The notes: generated by a model from the sequence alone, not told the origin. Numbered from the stretch's first letter, positions 1 to 6,493 are shown. The stretch is DNA of 8,727 nt from Gemmatimonadota bacterium (GCA_016649455.1 JAENXO010000087.1:1-8727), one strand, 5' to 3'. Made by a program: numbers and translations.

Positions 1-32
1 AGGGTGGGCAGGTCGGGCTATTCTCGACGGGA

Positions 33-57
33 GGCCCGGGCGCGAGCCGCCCGGGCC
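33..57. terminator. GC-rich hairpin upstream of tag
   Basis: A perfect 10-bp inverted repeat, GGCCCGGGCG (33-42) and CGCCCGGGCC (48-57), closes a 5-nt loop. An outer GGGA (29-32) can also pair with TCCC (63-66) across a small internal loop. There is no T-run on either side, so this is not a textbook intrinsic terminator. It could end an upstream gene outside the window or form a structured leader for tag, since the outer arm stops 6 nt before the tag Shine-Dalgarno. The pairing is seen directly; the role is inferred. Confidence 0.45.
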
Positions 58-71
58 AGATCTCCCGCACC

Positions 72-76
72 GGAGG
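72..76 (+). promoter_or_regulatory. Shine-Dalgarno that decides the tag start
   Basis: GGAGG at 72-76 touches the ATG at 77 with no spacer, but lies 6 nt before the in-frame ATG at 83. Normal spacing therefore favours the ATG at 83, giving a protein that begins MERC, exactly as in E. coli Tag. Confidence 0.7.
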
Positions 77-82
77 ATGCCG

Positions 83-652
83 ATGGAACGCTGTGCCTGG
101 CTGGGCGACGATCCGCTGATGATGGCCTACCACGACGACGAATGGGGCGTCGCGCTGCACGACGACAATCGCCACTTCGAGTTCCTGGTGCTGGACGCAT
201 TCCAGGCCGGGCTGAGCTGGCGCACCGTGCTGCACAAGCGCGAGAACTTCCGCCGCGCGTTCGACGGCTTCGACCCCGCGAAGATCGTGCGCTACGGCGA
301 AACCGAGCGGGCGCGCCTGCTGGCGGACGCCGGGATCATCCGGAACCGGCAGAAGGTGGACGCCACGATCGGCAACGCCCGGGCATTCCTCGACATCCAG
401 CAGCGCGAGGACGGATTCGACGGCTGGATCTGGCAGTTCACGGGCGGCCGCACGATCCAGAATTCGTCGGATGAGCTCACCGACATCCCGGCGAAGACCG
501 CCGAGGCCGAGGCGATGAGCAAGGCGCTGAAGGCCGAGGGCTTCAAGTTCGTCGGCCCGACGATCTGCTACGCCTACATGCAGGCGGCCGGGATGGTGAA
601 CGACCACGTGACCCGCTGCTACCGCTGGTCAGAGCTCGGGGGCGGAGGCTGA
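83..652 (+). CDS. tag: DNA-3-methyladenine glycosylase I
   Basis: This 189-aa cytosolic base-excision repair enzyme removes 3-methyladenine from alkylated DNA by cleaving the N-glycosidic bond. The length is close to E. coli Tag (187 aa). Family hallmarks are collinear: MERCAWL at the N-terminus, YHDDEWGV (16-23), QAGLSW, TVLHKREN, DAGIIRNR, GNARA, the GFKFVGPTICYAYMQA block and VNDHVTRC near the end. The zinc-binding residues known in E. coli Tag (Cys4, His17, His175, Cys179) fall at the same numbers here. The base-pocket acidic residue, Glu38 in E. coli, is Asp38 here, a conservative change. I chose the ATG at 83 over 77 because of Shine-Dalgarno spacing and the conserved MERC start. It is followed within 1 nt by the SLC13-type transporter, so the two are probably co-transcribed, although no functional link is obvious. 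The family assignment is very secure. Confidence 0.96.
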   Translation: MERCAWLGDDPLMMAYHDDEWGVALHDDNRHFEFLVLDAFQAGLSWRTVLHKRENFRRAFDGFDPAKIVRYGETERARLLADAGIIRNRQKVDATIGNARAFLDIQQREDGFDGWIWQFTGGRTIQNSSDELTDIPAKTAEAEAMSKALKAEGFKFVGPTICYAYMQAAGMVNDHVTRCYRWSELGGGG

Positions 653-653
653 G

Positions 654-2084
654 GTGAAGTCGCGCGCGGCGGTCGGACTCCTGCTCGGCGCTGTCGCGTT
701 CGGGCTCCTGCTGCTGCTCCCGGCGCCCGCCGGCCTGTCCGACGCCGCGTGGCGCACCGCGGCCGTCGGGGTCCTGATGGCGACCTGGTGGGTTACCGAG
801 GCGATCCCGATTCCCGCTACCGCGCTGCTGCCGCTGGCCCTGTTCCCGGTGCTCGGGATCGGCACGATCGGCGAGGCGGCGACGCCGTTCGCCAACCCGC
901 TGATCTACCTGTTCCTCGGCGGCTTTCTGCTCGCCCAGGCGATGCAGGGCGTCGGCCTGCCCCGCCGCATCGCGCTCGACACCGTCCGGCTGTTCGGTAC
1001 CCGGCCCGGATCGGTGATCGCCGGGATCATGGCCGCCTCGGCCTTCCTCAGCATGTGGGTCAGCAACACGGCCACCGCGCTGATGATGCTGCCGATCGGC
1101 CTGTCGCTGATCGAGCTGCTGCCGGGTGACCGCGAGGACCCGGACCGCCGCCGGTTCGGCACCGCGCTGATGCTGGGCATCGCATACGCCTGCAGCATTG
1201 GCGGCATGGGGACGCTGATCGGCACGCCGCCGAACGCATTCCTGGCCGGGTTCATGCTCGAGACCTATGGAGTGTCGATCGGCTTCGCGCAGTGGATGCT
1301 GCTCGGAGTGCCGCTCGTCCTGGTGGGACTGCCGCTGACCTGGTTCATCCTCACCCGCATCGTATTCCCGGTCCCGTTCGCCGAGATCCCCGGCGGACAG
1401 TTACTGCTCGACGAGCGGCGGGCCGGGCTCGGCCCGCTCCGCCCGGCCGAGAAGCGGGTCGCGATCGTGTTCGCGCTCACGGCCCTCGCCTGGATGACCC
1501 GGCCCCTGCTGCAGGACTGGATTCCCGGACTGAGCGATGCCGGGATCGCGATCGGGGCCGCGATCGTGCTGTTTCTCCTCCCGGCGGGCGAGACCGACGG
1601 GCGGCGGCTCCTTAGCTGGCGCCAGGCCGAGGCCACCCCGTGGGGAGTGCTGGTGCTGTTCGGGGGCGGACTCAGCCTCGCCGCGGCGATCGGCAGCACC
1701 GGGCTGGGCGACTGGCTGGGCGGCCAGATGGAATCGATCTCCCACTGGCCGCTGCTGCTGCTCGTGGCGACGGTCGTCGCCTTCATCATCCTGCTCACCG
1801 AGTTGACCAGCAATACGGCTACGGCGGCGACCTTCCTGCCAGTGCTCGGCGCCCTGGCGCTGGTGATCGGCCAGGACCCGCTGGTCCTCGCGGTGCCCGC
1901 CGCCCTCGCGGCGAGCGGCGCGTTCATGCTGCCGGTGGCAACACCTCCGAATGCGATCGTCTACGGCAGCGGCGCGATCCAGATCACCGACATGGTCCGC
2001 GCCGGCGTGTGGATCAACCTGCTGTTCACCGTGCTGATCACGGCCGCCGCGAGGCTGCTGCTGCCGCTCGTGTTCGGAGTCTGA
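654..2084 (+). CDS. SLC13/DASS-family sodium-coupled dicarboxylate or anion transporter
   Basis: A 476-aa inner-membrane protein, almost entirely hydrophobic helices, of the divalent anion:Na+ symporter (DASS, SLC13, ArsB/NhaD-related) family. The inverted-repeat architecture is visible as paired motifs. Ser-Asn-Thr occurs at 137-139 (WVSNTATALMMLPI) and at 386-388 (ELTSNTATAATFLP). Each is followed by a Thr-Pro-Pro-Asn loop, at 191-194 (IGTPPNAF) and 430-433 (VATPPNAI). In family structures such as VcINDY, the SNT motifs bind substrate carboxylates and sodium. The N-terminal WWVTEAIPIPATALLPL segment is also typical. Likely substrates are C4-dicarboxylates, citrate or sulfate; the sequence does not decide between them. 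The start is GTG at 654, with GGAGG at 644-648 and a 5-nt spacer, lying 1 nt beyond the tag stop, so translation is probably coupled. The family is secure; the substrate is unknown. Confidence 0.93.
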   Translation: MKSRAAVGLLLGAVAFGLLLLLPAPAGLSDAAWRTAAVGVLMATWWVTEAIPIPATALLPLALFPVLGIGTIGEAATPFANPLIYLFLGGFLLAQAMQGVGLPRRIALDTVRLFGTRPGSVIAGIMAASAFLSMWVSNTATALMMLPIGLSLIELLPGDREDPDRRRFGTALMLGIAYACSIGGMGTLIGTPPNAFLAGFMLETYGVSIGFAQWMLLGVPLVLVGLPLTWFILTRIVFPVPFAEIPGGQLLLDERRAGLGPLRPAEKRVAIVFALTALAWMTRPLLQDWIPGLSDAGIAIGAAIVLFLLPAGETDGRRLLSWRQAEATPWGVLVLFGGGLSLAAAIGSTGLGDWLGGQMESISHWPLLLLVATVVAFIILLTELTSNTATAATFLPVLGALALVIGQDPLVLAVPAALAASGAFMLPVATPPNAIVYGSGAIQITDMVRAGVWINLLFTVLITAAARLLLPLVFGV

Positions 2085-2090
2085 CTCGGC

Positions 2091-2113
2091 CCGGGTCGCC
2101 TGCCGGACTTTTT
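2091..2113 (+). terminator. Weak candidate terminator after the SLC13-type gene
   Basis: CCGG (2091-2094) and CCGG (2103-2106) can pair around an 8-nt loop, with TTTTT at 2109-2113 right behind. An alternative stem is CGGC (2087-2090) with GCCG (2102-2105). The stems are short, so only the position after the stop codon and the T-run make this a candidate. Confidence 0.3.
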
Positions 2114-2170
2114 CCCGTCAACGGAAGTCTGTATCCGCCCCGCAGCGGAAGTCGGGCGACTCCCGGATTG

Positions 2171-2176
2171 TTGACA
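2171..2176 (+). promoter_or_regulatory. Consensus-like -35 box (TTGACA), no clear -10
   Basis: A perfect TTGACA occurs in the 243-nt gap between the SLC13-type gene and the lipoprotein. The hexamer 17 nt downstream is TTTGCC, a poor -10, and nothing better lies within 15-19 nt. The same gap holds the octamer CGGAAGTC twice as a direct repeat (2122-2129 and 2146-2153, 24-nt period). The region is a likely promoter area for the lipoprotein gene, but the exact promoter is not established. Confidence 0.28.
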
Positions 2177-2252
2177 ACAGTCGCATCTCCTTGTTTGCCA
2201 CAGCATTGAAAGATCGACGCAAGAACGGACGGCGAACGGAATGGCCTGTGCA

Positions 2253-2283
2253 ACATCCCGACACTATTCAGCGTCCGGGATGT
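2253..2283 (+). repeat. Inverted repeat in the leader of the lipoprotein gene
   Basis: ACATCCCG (2253-2260) is perfectly complementary to CGGGATGT (2276-2283), separated by 15 nt. If C2276 is bulged, GAC (2260-2262) and GTC (2273-2275) lengthen the stem. It ends 44 nt before the lipoprotein ATG, so it could be a leader RNA stem-loop or a DNA operator. The repeat is seen directly; the function is inferred. Confidence 0.5.
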
Positions 2284-2327
2284 CACTTGCCGGGCACACA
2301 AACAGACAACACGACGGGAGAATTGGA

Positions 2328-3137
2328 ATGATTCGATTGAAACTGCTATGGATGGTCCCGGCGCTGATGCTGCCGCTGGCGGCCGCCTGTGATGATACGT
2401 CCACTCCGACGGGCGAAGGCGCGACCGTGTCGTTTTCCGTGGCCGTTCCCGCCGGGGCAGGTGCCGCGGCCAGCGTGAACAGCGGTGCGCTGTTCGCCAT
2501 GGTGCCGGTCACCGATGGGGTCCAGACCCTGGAGATCGAGACCGTCGAGCTCGTGCTGAAGGAGATCGAGCTTGAGATGCAAGACTCCGAGGACTGCGAC
2601 GACCACCTCGAGGGCGAGGACGACTCGTGCGAGGAGTTCGAGACCGGACCGTTCCTGCTCGACCTGCCGCCCGACGCGACCGGCGCGGTGCAGGCGTTCG
2701 AGATCCCAGGCGTTCCCGCGGGTACATACGACGAGGTGGAGTTCGAGATCCACGCGCCGGAGAGCGATCCCGGCGATGACGAGTTTCTGCTCGCGAATCC
2801 CGGGTTCGACGGAGTCAGCATCCGCGTGACCGGTACGTTCGACGACGGGCAGGGCGGCGGAGCGCAGCCGTTCGTCTTCGTATCGGACATGAGCCAGGAG
2901 CAGGAGATGGACCTCGCTCCGCCGCTCCTGGTGGGCGATGGTGGCGCCGCGAACATCACGCTGCAGGTCGACGTCACGGGCTGGTTCATCGCGGCGGACG
3001 GCGTGACGCTGATCGATCCCGCGACGGCATCGACAGGGCAGCCGAACGAGAGCGTGGTCGAGGAGAACATCCAGAACTCGCTCGACGTGTACGAAGACGA
3101 CGACCACGACGGTGAGGACGACGAGCTCGACAGCTAG
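2328..3137 (+). CDS. Acidic secreted lipoprotein, possibly DUF4382-like
   Basis: A 269-aa predicted lipoprotein. The N-terminus is MIRLKLLWMVPALMLPLAAAC, a lipoprotein-type signal sequence with the acylated cysteine at residue 21 and Asp at +2. A beta-rich body follows, containing TLEIETVELVLKEIELE, FLLDLPP, an IPGVPAGTYDEVEFEI block and TLQVDVTGWF. This order (strand, fixed loop, 'PAGTYD' turn, strand) resembles DUF4382-type surface proteins, which I infer from pattern and not from a search. Cys90 and Cys101 enclose a very acidic loop (CDDHLEGEDDSC), and the C-terminus is also acidic (DVYEDDDHDGEDDELDS). Both suggest divalent cation or cationic surface binding. The start at 2328 is supported by GGGAG at 2316-2320 with a 7-nt spacer and by the signal peptide; the in-frame ATG at 2241 has neither. 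The function is unknown. Confidence 0.85.
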   Translation: MIRLKLLWMVPALMLPLAAACDDTSTPTGEGATVSFSVAVPAGAGAAASVNSGALFAMVPVTDGVQTLEIETVELVLKEIELEMQDSEDCDDHLEGEDDSCEEFETGPFLLDLPPDATGAVQAFEIPGVPAGTYDEVEFEIHAPESDPGDDEFLLANPGFDGVSIRVTGTFDDGQGGGAQPFVFVSDMSQEQEMDLAPPLLVGDGGAANITLQVDVTGWFIAADGVTLIDPATASTGQPNESVVEENIQNSLDVYEDDDHDGEDDELDS

Positions 3138-3175
3138 ATTTCAGCCCTTATGAGCTGATCGCTTTCCCTTCCTTC

Positions 3176-3215
3176 GGCGTCCGGCGGGATCGAAGTCGAG
3201 GTCCCGCCGGACGCC
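3176..3215. terminator. Perfect 14-bp hairpin between convergent genes
   Basis: GGCGTCCGGCGGGA (3176-3189) pairs exactly with TCCCGCCGGACGCC (3202-3215) around a 12-nt loop, inside which TCGA can pair with TCGA. It lies between the stop of the plus-strand lipoprotein (3137) and the stop of the minus-strand GGT-family gene (3216), so it can serve both transcripts. Neither side has a U-tract, so it may work as a transcript-end stabiliser or need Rho. The structure is certain; the mechanism is inferred. Confidence 0.75.
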
Positions 3216-4754
3216 TCACGTCCGGTGCGCGATCGCCGTTCCCCCCGCCCGTCTCGGGTCCGCCGCAGCCTCGAACCCCGCGTCCGGACTCCAGCGGGCC
3301 GCCCCCACTCCCCCGAACATCATCGACCCGCCGGGCATCTGCCGTTTCCGGAGCATGATCTTCCCCACCGGAAGCCCGGGTTCGTACAGCGCCACCGGGC
3401 CATTCTCCTCGATCGCCACGTGGAGCCGCGGACGCTCGATCGCTTCGGACAGGGAGAGGCCGACGCGCAGGTGGCCCACCAGGGTCTGCAGGATCGCCGT
3501 CGTGATCCGGTCCGCTCCGGGTGAGCCGATCGCCAGCAGCGCCCCGTCGGTCCGCCGCGCCACCGTGGGCGCCATGTTCGACGGAATCCGGTGGCCGACC
3601 GGCCACGCGTGGATCCCCCGGCGGTTGAGCTCCAGCTCGCCGAGGCAGTTGTTGAGCCACAGGCCGGTGCCCGGGGGAATCACGCCCGACCCGTAGCCCG
3701 ACGACAGCGTGACCGAGACAGCGAGCCCGTCTGAATCCACCGCCGAGGTGTGCGTGGTGGAAGGTGAAGTGACGAACCGGAGAAGCGGGCCGGGAACCAC
3801 CTGCTCCAGCAGCCGGCGCACCTCCCGGACCGGGTCAAGCGTCATGTCCAGCGTGCCGGCGCGGAAACCGATCGCCGCCTGCTGGGCCCGGGCCATCAGC
3901 GCCAGGTCGTCGTCCGTCCACGGACCTCTCGGCCGGTCGCCCAGGAGCAACAGCATCGCCGCCAGCACCGCTCCGCCGACCGCCGGAGGCGGGTTCGTAG
4001 CTATCTGCCAGCCGTCCAGTTCGACCGTCAGAGGACTCCGTTCGACCACCTCGTACTCCGCCATGTCCGCCGGTCCGAGGATCCCGTCATTGGCGTGGAT
4101 GTCGGTCGTGATCAGTCGCCCGATCTCGCCCGTGTAGAAGTCCTTCGCTCCGTGATCGGCGATGCGACGCAGGCTGGCCGCGAGATCCGGCACGCGGACC
4201 GTCTCGCCCGGATCGACGAGGCTTCCGTCGTCGTGATGCAGGACGGCCCGGCTCGGCTCGTCCCAACCGAACACCGACTCGTGCGCGAACGACATGTAGG
4301 CATGCGAGGCGTACGACAGGGCGAAGCCGTTGCGCGCGTGCTGGTATGCCGGCTCCACCAGGTCCGCCCACGGCAGGCGACCGTAGCGGCGCGACAGTAC
4401 GGCGAGTGCCGCCAGCGCGCCCGGCGTGCCGATCGACCCGTGTCCCACGAAGGTTTTGACGCCGCCGGCATAGTCCAGCTTCGCCTCGCGCAGTCCGCGA
4501 CCGAACTGTTCGGGCTCGAGGCCGCGACCCGGCATCTCGATTCCGCCGTCGAGAGTGACGGGGGCCTCTCCGTCGGGCCAGATCGTCGCGTAGGCGCCGG
4601 AGCCGAGATCCACTACCCCGGGTTCGGTGACGGCCGATACGAGCGCGGCCGAGACCGCGGCGTCCGCCGCGTTCCCTCCGGCCTCGATCATCGTCGCGCC
4701 GGCGATCGCCGCGAGATTCGAGCTCGTGGCGATCGCCGCACCGTAGGCTTCCAT
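3216..4754 (-). CDS. Gamma-glutamyltransferase-family protein (Ntn hydrolase), no signal peptide
   Basis: A 512-aa member of the gamma-glutamyltranspeptidase/cephalosporin acylase family. These proteins self-cleave before a catalytic Thr to give two subunits and then transfer or hydrolyse gamma-glutamyl or related amides. Family blocks in order: AGGNAADAAVSAAL (25-38), GSGAYATIW (51-59), GSIGTPGALAAL, the TTHTSAVDSDG block with the predicted nucleophile Thr333, GSGVIPPGTGLWLNN (355-369), PSNMAPT (391-397) and GSPGADRI (410-417). Cleavage before Thr333 would give about 332 and 180 residues. Several positions that bind the glutamyl group in E. coli GGT appear changed (see findings), so the substrate may not be glutathione. 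No signal peptide is seen, unlike periplasmic GGTs. An in-frame TGA two codons before the ATG fixes 4754 as the earliest start; its Shine-Dalgarno is weak. It lies 49 nt after a small membrane-protein gene on the same strand. Confidence 0.9.
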   Translation of the reverse strand: MEAYGAAIATSSNLAAIAGATMIEAGGNAADAAVSAALVSAVTEPGVVDLGSGAYATIWPDGEAPVTLDGGIEMPGRGLEPEQFGRGLREAKLDYAGGVKTFVGHGSIGTPGALAALAVLSRRYGRLPWADLVEPAYQHARNGFALSYASHAYMSFAHESVFGWDEPSRAVLHHDDGSLVDPGETVRVPDLAASLRRIADHGAKDFYTGEIGRLITTDIHANDGILGPADMAEYEVVERSPLTVELDGWQIATNPPPAVGGAVLAAMLLLLGDRPRGPWTDDDLALMARAQQAAIGFRAGTLDMTLDPVREVRRLLEQVVPGPLLRFVTSPSTTHTSAVDSDGLAVSVTLSSGYGSGVIPPGTGLWLNNCLGELELNRRGIHAWPVGHRIPSNMAPTVARRTDGALLAIGSPGADRITTAILQTLVGHLRVGLSLSEAIERPRLHVAIEENGPVALYEPGLPVGKIMLRKRQMPGGSMMFGGVGAARWSPDAGFEAAADPRRAGGTAIAHRT

Positions 4755-4803
4755 GCGTCAGACGCCGTTCTGCCCAGGGGAGTGACGCGGTTCGGCTGCT
4801 CGG

Positions 4804-5091
4804 TCAGGCCGTCCGCGGTTGAATCGTCGGCGGATGATGTACCGGACGGGCGACGCCGGGCAACGTAGCGTCCGAATTGGCGATGAGGGCGGCTGCGTGC
4901 CCCGCGGTGTGGATCCGGGCCCGCACGACGCGCCAGCCGACCGCACTCAGCACTAGAAGCACGGCCACCGCGGCGGCGATGCTCGCGAATCCGGAGATCC
5001 ACTCGACGATGCCGGCCACTTCGGCCGTGAATCCCACCGCCACGAGCAGCGCGTAGCCCCACGTTTCCAGAAGGTGTCCAACCGCACCCAC
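4804..5091 (-). CDS. Small two-helix membrane protein of unknown function
   Basis: A predicted 95-aa protein I do not recognise. Residues 12-33 and 36-53 are hydrophobic enough to be membrane helices; the first contains Glu24 and Glu30. The second is followed by a basic stretch (RVVRAR, 54-59), suggesting a cytoplasmic C-terminus. The tail from about 60 is Ala/Pro/His-rich and probably unstructured. The start is GTG at 5091, preceded on the minus strand by a GAGGGGGG run (5103-5096) at 4 nt. Codons in the hydrophobic part mostly end in G or C, as in the neighbours. It lies upstream of the GGT-family gene with a 49-nt gap and could share its transcript. It is short and has no recognised family, so it is less certain than its neighbours. 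Confidence 0.55.
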   Translation of the reverse strand: MGAVGHLLETWGYALLVAVGFTAEVAGIVEWISGFASIAAAVAVLLVLSAVGWRVVRARIHTAGHAAALIANSDATLPGVARPVHHPPTIQPRTA

Positions 5092-5160
5092 CGAGCCCCC
5101 CTCACGTCGTCATCCCACTCGCAGTCCGTTTGACCGAACCCTCACAGGGGGAACGCAAGA

Positions 5161-5186
5161 AGGCCCCCGGCAGATCCCGGGGGCCT
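5161..5186 (-). terminator. Intrinsic-type terminator of the 399-aa secreted-protein unit
   Basis: AGGCCCCCGG (5161-5170) and CCGGGGGCCT (5177-5186) form a perfect 10-bp stem with a 6-nt loop. On the minus strand the stem is followed by TCTTGCGTT, which is T-rich but interrupted. It lies 68 nt past the stop of the secreted low-complexity gene and before the next minus-strand gene at 5091, so it probably separates the two minus-strand transcripts. Confidence 0.7.
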
Positions 5187-5232
5187 GTAAGAATCGACGT
5201 CATCGTCCGGCGTCCGATCCTGCGGCTCTCGG

Positions 5233-5253
5233 CCGCCTCGGAACGCGAGGCGG
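5233..5253 (-). repeat. Hairpin directly after the secreted-protein stop codon
   Basis: CCGCCTCG (5233-5240) pairs with CGAGGCGG (5246-5253) around a 5-nt loop, 1 nt past the TAG at 5257-5255. No T-run follows on the minus strand, so it is more likely a 3' UTR stem-loop than the terminator, which is the separate hairpin at 5161-5186. Confidence 0.45.
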
Positions 5254-5254
5254 G

Positions 5255-6454
5255 CTAATGGCGGGGTTTTCCGGACCTCCCGGTCTTGCTCTTCGGGGAA
5301 GCGCTCGGAGCGTTCCTGGATGAACTCTTCGGCGCGCTCCTGGCCGAGCTGCTGGGAGCGGGACGGGGAGAACTCCGTGGAGCCGCCCGCGCCGGCTTGC
5401 TGCTCGGTGCCGCGGTCCTGGCAGGCGCCGAGCGCTCCGGCTTACTGGTGGACGGCGTGGCCCGGGTGGGGGCGGTCCGGGTGGGTGCGGCGGCCCTCGT
5501 CCTCTCGGGCGCCGGTCGGGTCTTCGCACTCCCGGTCCGCTCGGCGGCCCGAGTCCGGGCAATCGCGTCGGAGATCGACTCGCGTGATGTCTGCTCGGAT
5601 GCTCGGCCGCGGGCAGCCGCGTCCCCGACCGGGTCGCGCCTGGCCTGCGTGGCAGATCTCGCACTCTCTACGTCCGGCTCGAATTGCTCGAACCACTGCT
5701 CGAACAGGCCAGGATCTCTGCGTCGGAGGTCCGCGCCGCCGGTCGTCGGGCGGGATTCGATCACCCTGAACCCCTTCGCCTGCCGCACCGACTCCGGGAT
5801 GTACCCCGACCCGGTATCCAGGCCGAGCCCCCCGCCCGTGCGGGGTGAACCCGGGTATCCGGCGTCGTAGCCTCGGTAACCCCGATAGCCGGCTCCGTAG
5901 CCACCGTAGCCCGGGTAGCCGCTACCGAAGCCCCCGAAACCGCCATAGCCCGAGTAGCCTCCGTAGCCGTATCCTCCGGCGCCCCAGAAGAAGGAACTAC
6001 CAGGACTGCCAGGGCCACACATGCCGCTGGAGCCGGGCCACGGACCCCACGCACCCGGGCCGGCTGCCGGCCAGGAAGAGCCGTATCCGAAACCAGGCCA
6101 GCCCCCCCAGCCACCGTACCACCGGGAGGCGGGCGAGAACCAGTATCTGGAATACCGCACGTCGAACGGGCTCATGTACCACCCGTAGTGAAACATCCCG
6201 GGGTTCGAGCCGAACATGTACGGGCTCGGCCGCGGGCAGCCCACGAATTCACCCGGCATCCCCTGGGCAGCGACCCACCCGGTGGACGCGGTCATGAGCA
6301 TGGATTTCGTATCGAACGGCTGGCTCGCGGGCGCGAACCCGGAATTGCGGACGTCGAATGCATCAGGTACCTGCGAGGAAGCCTGCTCGGGCAGTGATGA
6401 CGCTGCTGCCAGCAGCAGGGCGGCGACCAGCCCGATTTTCCCCGTACGTCTCAT
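5255..6454 (-). CDS. Secreted low-complexity protein: Trp/Gly/Pro and Tyr/Gly-rich core, basic Ala/Pro/Ser/Arg tail
   Basis: A 399-aa protein of no family I recognise. It opens MRRTGKIGLVAALLLAAASS, a Sec-type signal sequence with likely cleavage near residues 25-28. Residues about 29-110 form a more ordinary segment rich in Phe, Tyr, Met and Pro. Residues about 112-158 are Trp/Gly/Pro-rich (WYGGWGGWPGFGYG). Residues about 159-201 are imperfect Gly-Tyr repeats (GYGGYSGYGGFGGFGSGYPG). A mixed segment with LFEQWFEQFEPDVE follows. The last 101 residues (299-399) contain 24 Lys/Arg against 3 Glu, with Ala, Pro, Ser and Thr filling most of the rest. It is probably disordered and exported, perhaps binding a polyanionic surface or matrix; this is inference. 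The start at 6454 is chosen for AAGGAG with a 7-nt spacer and for the signal peptide. The gene lies 82 nt downstream of the 78-aa Cys protein gene. Confidence 0.8.
   Translation of the reverse strand: MRRTGKIGLVAALLLAAASSLPEQASSQVPDAFDVRNSGFAPASQPFDTKSMLMTASTGWVAAQGMPGEFVGCPRPSPYMFGSNPGMFHYGWYMSPFDVRYSRYWFSPASRWYGGWGGWPGFGYGSSWPAAGPGAWGPWPGSSGMCGPGSPGSSFFWGAGGYGYGGYSGYGGFGGFGSGYPGYGGYGAGYRGYRGYDAGYPGSPRTGGGLGLDTGSGYIPESVRQAKGFRVIESRPTTGGADLRRRDPGLFEQWFEQFEPDVESARSATQARRDPVGDAAARGRASEQTSRESISDAIARTRAAERTGSAKTRPAPERTRAAAPTRTAPTRATPSTSKPERSAPARTAAPSSKPARAAPRSSPRPAPSSSARSAPKSSSRNAPSASPKSKTGRSGKPRH
5852..5981 (-). repeat. Imperfect coding repeats for Gly-Tyr units
   Basis: On the plus strand this stretch repeats GTAGCC/ATAGCC/GTATCC hexamers at mostly 9- or 12-nt spacing, which read on the minus strand as GGY-type codon groups. 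It encodes residues about 159-201 of the secreted protein. Codon variation between units shows an old or selected protein repeat, not a fresh DNA microsatellite. Confidence 0.75.
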
Positions 6455-6461
6455 GTCCCGA

Positions 6462-6467
6462 CTCCTT
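6462..6467 (-). promoter_or_regulatory. Shine-Dalgarno that decides the secreted-protein start
   Basis: The minus strand reads AAGGAG here, followed by a 7-nt spacer and the ATG at 6454-6452. The in-frame ATG at 6496 would add 14 residues before the signal peptide and has no comparable site, so 6454 is preferred. Confidence 0.8.
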
Positions 6468-6487
6468 CCGTCCGACGACTTCCACAC

Positions 6488-6493
6488 AATATA
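6488..6493 (-). promoter_or_regulatory. Candidate -10 box for the secreted-protein gene
   Basis: The minus strand reads TATATT, five of six matches to TATAAT, in the AT-richest spot of the 82-nt gap, about 33 nt before the start codon. No good -35 lies 16-18 nt upstream. The gene may have its own promoter as well as read-through from the 78-aa gene. Confidence 0.27.

Noticed and set aside
1265..1927. Long minus-strand open frame opposite the SLC13-type gene
   Set aside because: Ser/Pro/Arg-rich translation without domains, fully covered by the transporter with its paired SNT and TPPN motifs.
2122..2153. Direct repeat CGGAAGTC with 24-nt period as an operator pair
   Set aside because: An 8-mer occurring twice in this composition could be chance, and no promoter is placed well enough to give it a role; noted in the -35 feature only.
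2264..3107. Two long minus-strand open frames opposite the lipoprotein
   Set aside because: The plus-strand frame has a signal sequence, lipid-anchor Cys and Shine-Dalgarno; the antisense frames have none of these.
4095..4868. Long plus-strand open frame opposite the GGT-family gene
   Set aside because: It reads as Arg/Gly/Asp-rich sequence without motifs and lies antisense to a gene with clear family blocks; high GC makes such shadows common.
5286..5870. Plus-strand open frame opposite the basic tail of the secreted protein
   Set aside because: Its Leu/Ala/Gly/Arg pattern is the reverse complement of the Ala/Pro/Ser/Arg codons; the minus-strand frame has the start site, signal peptide and terminator.
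5852..5981. Possible CRISPR-like or tandem repeat array
   Set aside because: Units are 9-12 nt, in frame, degenerate and translate as Gly-Tyr repeats; there are no spacers or 25-40-nt direct repeats.
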